Positions 49,640 through 60,941 of a stretch of DNA of 64,000 nucleotides are shown one piece after another (position 1 is the first letter of the stretch; each line of letters opens with the position of its first letter). Source of the DNA: Liolophura sinensis (Eukaryota > Mollusca > Polyplacophora > Chitonida > Chitonidae); the NCBI RefSeq assembly GCF_032854445.1, contig NC_088306.1, positions 10,380,193-10,444,192 of the forward strand. The letters run 5' to 3'. Below the pieces are notes generated by a model, which was not told the DNA's origin, made no database searches, and saw only the letters and a program-made list of their open reading frames with translations. The position numbers and the translations under genes were made by a program.

Positions 49640-52600
49640 ATCATATGCAGTGAATTATGTTTTTTGTTGTCCTGAACTACAATTTTTGTGTTCTCCAATA
49701 AGATGTTACAATATATGTTAAAATGAGAAGTTTTAGAGTATATATGTACATCTGGTTCTGTGTTAATTGTGAGGTAGTCCTTAACTTAATAATGTATCTT
49801 TCTGTAAGCCTGTACATACTAGCTTATAATGATTATAAAAGATATCTATGTGTAACCATACTTGTATATTAAAATGTTTACATACCTATGTATTTGTAGA
49901 GATGTGAAATGACGTATTGCAGAGGTGGCAGATGTATGTATTTATAAATGTGAAAATTTCATCCTAACCACTACACCTACGCCTGTGACCAAGCTGTTCA
50001 TGCATGGCTGAAGCTGTAATTCTCACGTAATGAGTAGATATGTGGCAAGCAAATCAGGTCACATTAATCTGTGTGATTAAATGACTGAATTTATGAAGGT
50101 TGTATATGTGTACTAGTTCGTTTCCTTCATCTGGAATGCGTGTATGTAAATGTGGGGTAGATATGAATAATAACCTTTGCTGCTTTAAAAGGAGAAAAAT
50201 GTTTTAAAAAAGTGATAAACTGAAAAGGAATGCTTCTATCTTTGAATCCCTGATTTGCGGGATTTGAACCATTTTAGTTCAGCACAGATTAGAATTTGAC
50301 ATTGTGTGGCAATTGTGACTTGTTATGGTTAATTATTGTGATACGAATATACATGTAAATGTATGTAGTCCTCCAGTTCATCTCACCTGTCTGTACTTAC
50401 AGGCTCGCTTTTGATTGCTGTGGTTAACAGGGAGCCAAATTTTCTTAAGATGCAATGGTTATAAGTTTATTTAAGTTTAAGCTTTTCTCACGGTAGAATT
50501 TCCTGTCCGTAGAAATTTGTTCTTTAGGTTTAGGTTTACCATTCCTCTGTACCAGACGAAGGCTATGGAGCTTGTAACCCAGCGTGAAATTGTTTAGTTT
50601 CTGTAATTAATGACATGAAAACTTTACTGTTCAACATATTTGTCTTTATTACATGTACAAAGTAATACTGTAATACAAAATGTTCTATCAATACAGTATT
50701 ATTGATATTCACCCACTGGATGCAAGATATGTTTATAATTCTGTGGTATTTAGTATCATCATCCGGGGCCTTCACTCGCTTATCAGACATTAAAATCTTG
50801 TTGAATGTTCTTCTGATAGCCACTTTGCCCCTGACAGCCCCAGGGGTAGAACACTGTGAACCAGCTCTCAGTCCATGTACATCTTGAATTGAGGAAGTTT
50901 ATGACATTACCCCATGAGAAACGGCATGAGCTTACCCCATAATCCCGACTACATGTAATGTTGATACAAGTGAAGATTTCTTGAATTCCGTATTAAACAG
51001 AAGTCTTTAAAAAAGAAACAAATATCTGGTGATATCCTGGAGGATAAAATTGCTGTAGTCAAACACCCGTGAAACCCAAATTAGCATGGCTCTCTTGTAT
51101 TATACGGCATTTCAGTTGCGTATAACGTCAAACAGTAAGCGATTTCTTCTTGAAGACTCAAGAAAATCTTGAGTTTTACTCAAGAAGACTTCTAGAAAAT
51201 CTTGAGTTTTACTCAATTAAATTTGTGTCAAGTCACCAATCCCAAGAAAAACTTTGGTAAACCTAACAGTTCTCGACAAGATGAATAAATTGTTATGTAA
51301 TTATTGTTATGGAAATAAGTTTGCGTTCCTGCGACAAAAATGTATAACAATGGTGAGAAAAACAGCTGCGGTAGGATTACCAGTCCATGACATCACTCTC
51401 TTGTTTCCAGTGTCATACTAGTAGAAAATCTGTGACAAAATTATGCCATAAATTTCTCTTAGTTTTCACCTGTTTCATGTAATCCTGACAGAAGCTTGGT
51501 AAAGTGGAAGGTCAACGTCAACATTAGAATATTTCCCCTGATTGATAGATAAATGAATGAAAGGCCTTTAATGTATAAGGAACCCTAATAACCTAGTGTT
51601 AAAAGGTTCTGATAGGTACCTTTAAGACAGTATAATGTCAAAGAAAAAAACATAAAAAAAGAAAACAATTTATCAGTTGTCATGAGTTGAGTCTTTGTGG
51701 AGTTTTGTTATTGAACCCAAATTCAAAGTAACATATTTTGTTAAGCTTGTTTTGTTTTTGTATAGAAAGACAGTTATGTGAAACTCACTTTATTTATATC
51801 AGAGTATCTTTGGATAGCAGCTTAAAATTGCTTTATATCCTCTTTGCCCACCTCACTTCACATGAATCTCCTTTTGCTTTATGCCCTGTTTGTTTATAAG
51901 ATTTCCTCCAATATGAAATTAATTGTTCCGCTTAGGAATAGTATGATTGTCGTTATTTGTTATAAGTTTGGAATACATGTTCCCACACTTATGGTTAAGG
52001 GTTATGGTTGGTTTCTTTGTATACTCAGAAAGGTCTTCTCAACAGGTTATATGTATATTTAATATGTCTGTAATGGAAACGTTACTATATTTGTTTATTT
52101 CTTTCTTTTTTTGTGTTTTATTATAATACAGTATATTTACATACAACACATCTTAACAGCTTGAAGTTCATTTTTAATGTTTGTTTGAAGTTTATGTGTA
52201 ACGTTTGTTTGCTTGTTTCTCTCCTTTTAGTTATAATTCATTCTCATTTCAATTTATTATACACTGTGGCATAAGCATTGTTAAAATATTAATTGTTCAT
52301 TATTTGTCTGATATCTATATATAATTTTGTTGACTCAAATGAAATGTACACGAGATATGACATAACGGAGGTTTGACGTAGCTTGGCTGTTAATAGTGTC
52401 CACCATTGTCTTAGCACCAAGCGAAAACCTGAACAGTTGTAATCATTTTATAGGTTTTTCCAATATACTTCGGCGTTACATCCAATAAACTTACATTTTA
52501 ATTATAAATACGTTTAATTATGAATTTGTAATAAAAATTTCTTTTGTTTATACTTTTTTTTGTGATTAAAATCTAGAAATGTAGGCGTTAAACATGCGAT

Positions 52601-53009
52601 CGTGTGGAGATTACAAATATATGCCCCGAATCCGTTCTGTTTTTTTTACATATAGCTGAATAGTTTTGATGAAATTCATTAAAAGGTGGTGCCTGTTTTT
52701 TTTTTTTTTTATTGAGTCAAATTATCGTCAGTTGGCTTCATATCCAAAAGTCAGAAATGACCATGTAAACCCGGAGATCAGATCATAGTCATGTTGTACG
52801 GCTGCAGAAACTGCTTAGATCAACGTAATCTCTCGTGGCCCTATATCCGAGAGCTATATTTTCGACTCTCCACCTTTATGAAATAGGGCAACTGTCAAGC
52901 ACGCGAGCCGAGTTTATATAGCAAAAACACCAAAAATCAAACAATATTTACTTAGAGTGGTAAATTTGGATTTGACTCGCTCCATATGTATATCTACACT
53001 TATTTGAAT
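49640..53009. other. Intergenic, nothing recognised
   Basis: AT-rich, unique-looking DNA between the convergent genes. The few open stretches (50563-50823, 51844-52062) have no family resemblance or splice context. Confidence 0.5.
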
Positions 53010-53142
53010 GAAAGTCTGGCTGCAACCTGCGGATGGTCGTGAGTTTTCTCCGGCTTCCTCCCAAAATAATGCTATACGCCGTCGTATGAGTGAAATATTC
53101 TTGAGGACGGTGTATAAAACCAATCTAAGAAATAAATAAATA
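53010..53142 (+). repeat. Main SINE family, head missing
   Basis: GCAACCTGCGGATGGTCGTG, TATGAGTGAAATATTCTTGA and GAAATAAATAAAT. Confidence 0.82.
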
Positions 53143-53400
53143 TTGACAGAATGCCGACCTGGAGATTTTGGAAGAATAAAGCGGAAATAACTTGGTCCAT
53201 TTGATTCATCGTCTTGAAACGTACAGTGGAAGGCTATTTACGGAATCTTCATGCCTTTGTGTTTGTATAATAGACCCAGTTTATTTCTGTTTTCACAAAT
53301 ATGTACTGTATTGTGCTAACAAAGAATTTGTCAATAAAAACTTCGATGATGACTTTTACCAACCATGTCTTTTCTGCGTCAGTCCATCACATTAGTTACA

Positions 53401-53615
53401 CACGGAAAAATTAATGTGTTAAGAATGTATACTATTGTTATAACACAATATGATGTCACATTCAACATAATATCCTGTTAGTCTAATAGAATGGTTATGT
53501 TAAACTGACAGAATATGTGTGTTATTCACTGAATAATCTGCTGCAATAACAGAATATATTCTAACATCACTCAGATAACATAGTTTCTGTTAACTTTAAC
53601 ATATAAATGTTTTGA
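53401..53615. repeat. Degenerate dyad-rich repeat (AACAGAATAT / ATATTCTGTTA)
   Basis: AACACAATATGATGTCACAT, GACAGAATATGTGTGTTATT, AATAACAGAATATATTCTAA and TAACATAGTTTCTGTTAACT recur at irregular 20-40 bp intervals with TAAC/GTTA cores in both orientations. Confidence 0.45.
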
Positions 53616-54076
53616 GTGTCTGTGTTCTCGGACAAGGAAGTTTCTCTGTTTCCTTTGGTCTCTTGGCCATGGTGAAAATAAGCTGTCGACGTTTCTTATT
53701 CGTGTAGTCTTGCGTGAAGTTCTCTACAGATCACTTACCTGCCACCAAAACGACATAAGTCGCAGGTGGAAAAGTTAGCCAGTATAACTTGCAAAAGGTT
53801 GAAGGTTTACCAAGGACTCTCCGGTTTCCTCCACCCAAAATTTGGTCATGGTAAAAAGTCTTTAGTTTGCACTGTGTACTGTGATAAAGGTATGAGCAAC
53901 ATTGATATATTTCGAATTTGAAGGTATGTTAGTGCTATTGTGAGTCTTGTTTCGATTAATTTCCCAACGCACTTGGTGATGGCGGTAGACGTCTTGACTT
54001 GTCGTTGCTGAAATCGGACGAAAAATGTCAGGATTCAGTGACACCCGGATGTTAATGCGACAGATCCCTGTGAAAG

Positions 54077-54335
54077 GGGACTTCGTGGCCTAGTGGTTAG
54101 CTGGCTTGTACGTCACAATGTCCCAAGAGCCTCTCGCCAATGCGGTCGCTGTGGGTTTATGCTGGCTTGCTCTCGATCCCATCGCACTTGTACTTGGGAA
54201 GGTCTCGCAGCAACCTGTGAGTAATTGTGGGTTTCCCCCGAGCTCCACCCTGTTTCTTTCCATCGTGATGCTGACCGCCGTCGTATAAGGGGAAAATTCT
54301 TGTGTACGGCGTAAAATGCCAATGAAATAATAAAT
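54077..54335 (+). repeat. Main SINE family, diverged full length
   Basis: The head is GACTTCGTGGCCTAGTGGTT; GAGCCTCTCGCCAATGCGGT and CGCCGTCGTATAAGGGGAAA follow; the tail is CCAATGAAATAATAAAT. Confidence 0.85.
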
Positions 54336-54809
54336 CCCTGAAAAACTCTGCAAATCTGCAGTTTGATAATATCATCAATGTTCCACGCCATCCTCGCGGG
54401 ACACCTATTGGGGATTATTATCGTTTGCTGTTAATTAATGTCTCAAAACTGCTTAGTGTGCAAAAAATAAATTCAGCAGTAACAATATTAAACACATGGG
54501 ATAACTTTTACTACGTTGGGAATCATATTGGTCGGGCTTTTTAAATTTTAATGAGTACCTTAATAAAGCGTCTTAAAAAACACACAACCAGTCGATCTGA
54601 AATTTGATATGCTGCAACACAGTGATGAGGCATTTTTGAATGTTAAAAATGTTTGATTTCCGTGCGCAAATTCGCATTCGTCAGCTATTTTAGTCACGTT
54701 TATCAGTTCCTTTCTTGACCTTACTTGATGCAAGACCGTTTTTAATGTGTTTCACTATGCCAAGATCAATAGTGCATGTCAGAACACTGTGAAATGGATC
54801 ACGCTCGGC

Positions 54810-55435
54810 TTATTTCCGGATATCATCCATTTTGAAGAAATCAGATGTTTCTCTGTAGAAAGAAAACCCCAAATGTTAGAATGAATGAATGATTATGGCT
54901 TAACGCCACATCGGCAATATTTCAGCCATATCGTGGCGACCAAATGTTAGAATGACGGAACTACCTAAACGTAGCCTGTGATCAAATATATGCTTTGACC
55001 AATAGCTTTCTGTGCAGATTTTTCAATGATGAAAACACTGATTTGTGGGGTAAAAGTATCATCTTTCATGGGAATGACATATTGCTCTCTCCCATTCAGT
55101 TAACATGCGGTCGGAGGAGCAGGCCATCACCAAACAAATTTGCATCAATGCATGATTTCCCTTATCAGCAGTAAATCAAAAAGCTACAACGAAACAGCGC
55201 CAGCATCTGAACACGATGTGTTCTTTCTTTTCATTGGTTTTTGTATAATACGTCCATTGCTCATACCACCTAACAGTCTATGGTTCAAATCCCGTTTATC
55301 CATGTTCCTTCTTACCATCAGTTTTTGTCGTTTTTCATTATAAAGAACACAATATATGGACCTGGCTAACAGAGATGATAACACACTACCAAGTAGCGCG
55401 GACTACGGCAACGCTCTTAGTCAACGGCTTTAATT
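54810..55435 (+). repeat. Segmental duplication, copy A
   Basis: Co-linear with 62518-62990. Matches include TTATTTCCGGATAT then CCATTTTGAAGAAA, CCATCAGTTTTTGTCGTTTT versus ACCATTAGTTTTTCTCTTTT, and GCTAACAGAGATGATAACAC versus CGACCAGAGATGTTGACACG. A 54-bp SINE-like fragment (GCTTAACGCCACATCGGCAA) sits at 54888-54942 in this copy only. Confidence 0.75.
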
Positions 55436-56097
55436 TTTATTAAAAGAGATCCCAACGCCTTTGTTTTCAAGCCGAGAATTCCTTACACACTCTATTTATT
55501 CAACGTTAGTCTGTAAACTGCATTTTAAAATGATGCACTGTTGACCAGTTCCACGAAGTGAAACTAAGTGTCTGCTTATCTTTTCGGCAGTGTAGCCCTG
55601 GCTGGTAGGCGTTATGCCGAACAAGCGGGGGATTATATACTGCAAAGCTCTGCAAACTATTAACAAATCCACTGTGTTCTTTTCCAGAGGCTTAATCACT
55701 TAATCTAATCTTAATTATCCTCGCGTGTACACCTCGTAATTAGTCTGAAAATTATATAAGTATAAGAGTTTTACAAAGAATATCTTGAAAGATAACAGTG
55801 TTGCATTAGATCCGTACTGGCTAGCGACTTGGCGATACGATGGCCCGATTTTCCCTCACATATCGGCCACCGTAGATGAAACAAACACACTCCCGTCTGG
55901 TTTGTCTGACTGGAATTTGAAATCCATGGAATGATGGTACCACCAGTGGAGACTCTGGCACAGTTTCTCAGTCAACAGAGGGTAAAGCCTTGTAACCAGG
56001 TTACGAGGAGCCATACAGTCGGTCCAGCGGATTGTAAGTGGTAGTGACAAGAACAATTAGTCGCTCAACACTGGCAAAGGTGTCCATCCAATGTTTC

Positions 56098-56900
56098 ATG
56101 TTTTTAGAAAGTACCACCGGTAAAAATGAATAAAGCTTGAATTTTATTGAATAAAAACAGCGATTGGTATCTCACAGAATTTAAATTTTGTCTTGGTATC
56201 CTTCAACGGTTGAGGTCTTAGGTGTGACTCGACCCAGGATTGATCCTGGATCTACCGCTCCCGAAGCAGACGCTCTACGAACTATGCTATCGGTGCCGGT
56301 CTGTGTTAAAAGAAGCTGCCTTGCTAGAAGCACAGTCATAGTCTTCCGATATATGCCTACAGCAAATCACATCTAATTCTGGAGTAACCCATTTGCCTAG
56401 CCCGCCCTAGAAAGCAGGTATGTATATTTGGGTTTACGTTGTACTTAACAATGTTTCACTAATATGAGGTGTCGTGTTGGGCATTCTCGTCTAACGCACA
56501 ACGTGACCCACTTAGATTTTGCTGTCGCTTGGTAAAACTTCAAGCAACAAGTAGAGAAAAGTATTCACTTAAATAGACTTCATTGTAAAGAGGTGATAAT
56601 ATCAATGACGTTACACATTTCATTCATAAATAATAATTCAGAAAGCCAAATTTTCATAATCATCTCGAAGATGTCCTAGAACAGAAATGATACTGTTTTT
56701 CAAAAAGATTTACGCTGTAGAAACCCATTTATACCTTATATAATTGGAGTGTTAAAAAAAAAAAAAAACGTCTCGTATCTTCCATACAAACTGACATGAG
56801 ATAAGCATATTCATCAGGTGACTTTAATTGTGTCGGATGTCACGCTGAGTAAGACAATGGTTCTGGAATGTTGCCAAGACGGCCATTTAAGGCCATACGT
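56098..56900. other. Intergenic, no gene recognised
   Basis: Apart from the tRNA-like fragment nothing is identified. Confidence 0.5.
56214..56297 (-). repeat. tRNA-like head of another SINE family
   Basis: On the minus strand GGCACCGATAGCATAGTTCG holds an A-box-like TAGCATAGTTCG, and GGATCAATCC is a B-box-like motif 35-45 nt later, with a hairpin around GCTTCGGGAGC at the anticodon position. The cloverleaf is incomplete, so it is not called a tRNA gene. Confidence 0.5.
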
Positions 56901-56934
56901 CAGCCCTGGAAGAGTTCGTTTGCTGTTGCTGTTG

Positions 56935-57178
56935 GGTTCCTGTCCAGTTCACGCTGGCTTCCTCTCCGGACGTACTTCCGGCAAACTGCGGATGGTCGTT
57001 GGCTTCCGCGGAGTTTCATTATACCATAATAAGGGAAGTATTCTCGAGGATGACGTAAAACACAAATCAAATAAATAAATATACGAAAATTGCCAGCATT
57101 ATGGTGGGAGGAAACTTGGCAGAACCCGGAGGATGGGGGCAGGTGCGAAGGTTGCTGACAGACCTTCCCACATATATG
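56935..57178. repeat. Two SINE fragments, head to head at their tails
   Basis: 56935-57082 is a plus-strand copy ending AATCAAATAAATAAAT. 57092-57178 is a minus-strand body fragment (GCCAGCATTATGGTGGGAGG to AGACCTTCCCACATA). Confidence 0.8.
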
Positions 57179-57179
57179 G

Positions 57180-58297
57180 TTGGTACTTAATATAAAACGT
57201 TCACAAAGCGCGCCAAGCTATTCCACAAACAATGAAATCTAGAAACCCCGGACCTTATACAGGCTTACTAAAAAGCTGGAGAGAACCTCTTCTTTTGTTA
57301 TATGGACATTTTTGCTCTCTTCAGAATCACTTATCATGCTGTTGTCAACCCCATTTTCGAATTCAGTAACGGGCGTCTCTGTAAATTTGATTGGTTAACT
57401 GAAGATCCAACTAAATGTTTGAGATTTCAAAAAACATTAGCGGTTTTTAACAATCATTATTTTCCGTAGATTGATTAAGAAGTGCTCCACAAAACATCTC
57501 TTTTAGGGATGGAATAACACTTAGATCTTTATAAATGAATAATAACAGGTTGCGTTGGGTTATAATAATAACTTTGTCATTTTCAAGCTTTTGGTAGCCG
57601 GCGTCGGAAATTAACTCTCCATGGAGGCGGAATTAAATCTGTTCAAATGTCCTTTTTTTTCAAATTCATTGTGCGCACACCACTTCCGTTGCCTGGTGCG
57701 ACACGGCTAAAATACCCAAATCAAAAACTGGCATAATATCGGTAACGTTTGCAATCCAAGTGCTGAACCCCATTAAGCGATAATTCATCGCTTTTGAAAA
57801 AGACTCTTATGCGGGTAGCCTTTAATCATGTCTAAAAATGTCAGGAACTCAGTTAGGATTACAATTTTGGAAGGCAAATCTTAAGGCAGAAAGAAAGTAA
57901 AGTAGGGTCCTGAGAGAGAAGTAAAACAAGACTCACATGATACGTTGTGGAAAATTCTTGTTGCCATGGACACGAAAAACCGTTACGCGTTTCTAGCGAA
58001 ATGAATTAGCGGTGAGGAGGGTGTTAACGAAACAATTATGACGAATCAAAAAGCGCACTAAGCAGATTTTTCTTGGCTCTGTGGGTAAATGGACAAAACT
58101 GTAAAGTGAAAACACTGGTAACTCATATGGAATGTAAAAAACCCAACCGAGTCAAGTTTTATAACATTGTCCATGCAGATATAGGGTAGGCCCATAAATC
58201 TATAAAATCTGTGTATTGGAAGTGTAAACTGGGCTTTCTATGACACAACTGCATTCATCCCATAGAAATTGTCATCTTTATAAACTCTTCAAACAGT
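57180..58297. other. Non-coding, nothing recognised
   Basis: No repeat family or exon. It may be the 3' part of the SRCR-Ig gene on the minus strand, but no exon could be supported. Confidence 0.4.
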
Positions 58298-58446
58298 ACT
58301 TAGTTATTTATTTGATTGGTGCTATACGCCGTACACAAGTATATTTCACTTATACGACAGCGGCCAGCATTATGGAGGGAGGAAATCGGGCAGAGCCTGG
58401 GAGAAACCCACGACCATGCGTAGGTTGCTGTCAGACCTTCCCATGT
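58298..58446 (-). repeat. Main SINE family, head missing
   Basis: TTATTTATTTGATTGGTGCT to GTTGCTGTCAGACCTTCCCA on the plus strand. Confidence 0.86.
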
Positions 58447-59035
58447 TCGTCAAACAGTATTTCTTCATGTTCATGTTTCCACACCACAAGAAATAAAGGT
58501 TCCATTTTTTCTCCCATATTTAGGCCTTTATAGTTCTTGTAGAGCTGAATAAAGTAGTCATAACTGTAATAATTGGGTCTGCTGGAAAAGAACGATGGGT
58601 CTATTTTAAATATGTCCCATTTTCTGCAAAAGGCGGGTTAAAGAGGGTGGAAGTGGGACAAAAAACTCCCAGTTTTACTGACATTCATGCCAAATAAAAC
58701 ATTCATCGGTCAACATTAGTTCCCATGTCATTTGGAAAATGCAGATGAGAGCAATGAAACATTTTTACATCTTAAATGTAGTTTTGAAGATACAAAGTCA
58801 AATAAAACGGGACAGGGATTCGATTGGGAGACCACAGATTTCATCACCGTAGCAACTTATATTCACTTGGCGAAGGGAACACTCGTGTACAAGATTCTGG
58901 GGATTATTCGAGGAGGAAATAGAGACAAATTGGCAACAGCCTGTTAGTGATATGGATTTATACCGATGTCACCAAATCTACTTATGCAATAGGATATAAA
59001 GAAGTTAACCACGTTTTCTGTAACATATCACTAAC

Positions 59036-59335
59036 CTCGTTTTCTGCGCATTGGCGACGATGTCCAAAATACGCTAAAGTCTTCTTCATCATTCAAAAAT
59101 ACTGGCTCCACCGAAATTATGTCCTTGTGCGTTTTCACTTGGCATGTATAGGTGCGATAGTCGTTGTTTTGTATCGCCAAAGAGAAGACAGGTAACGGGG
59201 AAACCACAGTGCCCTTGTCTGAAACCCAAATGGGTTTGGCATCAGGCACTCCGGGCATCTCACATAGAAACTTCAGCTTTGGTTCGATACCGGTGTAAAT
59301 GATCTCTGCCTTCGCCATTAAGGCTCCCACTGGTT
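59036..59335 (-). CDS. Ig-like domain 3
   Basis: 300 nt, phase 1 at both ends, acceptor TTCCCTCAG, donor GTTAGT. It encodes EPKLKFLCEMPGVPDAKPIW, VSDKGTVVSPLPVFSLAIQ and YRTYTCQVKTH, a compact C-type Ig fold, then an acidic stretch LNDEEDFSVFW and basic RRKR. No membrane helix is present in this exon. Confidence 0.8.
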
Positions 59336-60892
59336 CTGAGGGAAGAGAATGAATGGCCTATGTCAGCATCCGGGAACGTAGATCCATTTTATTTCAAGCA
59401 CAAGATAATTTGAAAAGTAGAAACTCGTGCCATGATTCTTCTTGAAATAAATCTTTACAGCTCTAGTAAAGTGCGGTTATTAGGTCCATCAGTTGTTGTT
59501 TTACCTTTCATTTTAAGGGTTGTTCTATGATGTTGCCATTTTTCCGTAACATTGTTCCACGCCACGCAATGTACGCGTGTGCCGTTGTACGACCTTTTAA
59601 AGGTGAAAGTAATCGTAGATACCGTGTAATAGGAATCGTACTGCCAGTCATGTTTAAAAGATGTGGTTGGATTCAAATCTCTCATGAGGACGTCGTCAAA
59701 ATACCAGAAAACCTCTGGTCTCGGTCTGGATTTACCAAACGTACACGTGACATTAACCACTTGACCCACTTCGATGTTGCTGGGGGACGTAATGGCTGGA
59801 TTGTATTCGTATCTATAATATGGTCCAACTTCAGTGGACAAAAAAAAAAAAAAAAAAAAAAGATAGCGTGAGATAAAAATTCGGTAGATCGACTAATAAG
59901 CTAGTATTTATGCCAAACAGTCTTACACGTAGCATCCAAGAATAATAAGCTCAGCGCAAATATACGCCACATTATACTTTGATGACGGATGCCCTATGGG
60001 CAACAAAACTGGTACTGTGTTTCGAAAGATTTACGCTGTATGACATTTATTTGATTTGTTTGATTGGTGTTTTAGGCCATACTCAAGAATATTTCCCTTA
60101 TATGACGGCGACCAGCATTGTGGTGGGAGGAAACCGGGTAGAGCCCTGGGAGAAATCCACGACCATCCGCAGGTTTCTAAAAGACCGTACCCACGTACGG
60201 CCGGAGAGGAAGCTAGCATGCGCTGTGTAATGGTGTAGAGCGTGACATAAGATTGGCTTTTAGGTAAGAACGTTCTTGAGAGCTGAGAGCTGAGAACTGG
60301 AAATAAATAAATAAATGAAACTAAATCAAATCAAATATGCAACGGACATAAATATTGTTCTGTTGTATTCCTGACATATCGTCCTCCTTATGAAGCAAGT
60401 ACATGTACTTACAATTCACCTTATACGTTAGACCGCTGCTGTCGGACCATCCGTCGTCATTGTTAACCGTACAGCTACAATATCTGTTATAGTTATAGTA
60501 CATTGTCAGTCGATGTAAGGTGATCACGGTAGAGATGTGTGTGTCATTCCCGGACTGGTCCCCCAACCCATAGTATGGATCGCAGTACCAACGAAGATAA
60601 ATCGGTCTTTCACCCTGGGATGTACATCTTAACTTCATCGGTTTTCCTTCAATCATAGGCCCTGGCGTAAGTATCTCAATGAATGGTTTAGACGGAAGCG
60701 AATCTGTAAGAACAAAAAAGACTCCAAGAGTGAGTGAATAACGAGTTAGTTGGTGAATGGGTTTTGATGCGACTGATCTAAAAGTCAGTTGTTCTGTCCT
60801 GCGTGTACTGTCAGTAGGTAAAAATATTAATATCCTATTTTTAACATGGATAATTTATCTCTTGACATCAGTCATTCACATAAAGTGTATGC

Positions 60893-60941
<49 letters not shown>

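Noticed and set aside
55856-56056. Minus-strand 66-residue frame with WWYHH and DGSVFVSSTVADM, vaguely Ig-like
   Set aside because: Cysteine and tryptophan spacing does not fit an Ig fold and no acceptor or donor in a matching phase was found.
59527-59871. 114-residue plus-strand frame
   Set aside because: Antisense shadow of the Ig2 exon.
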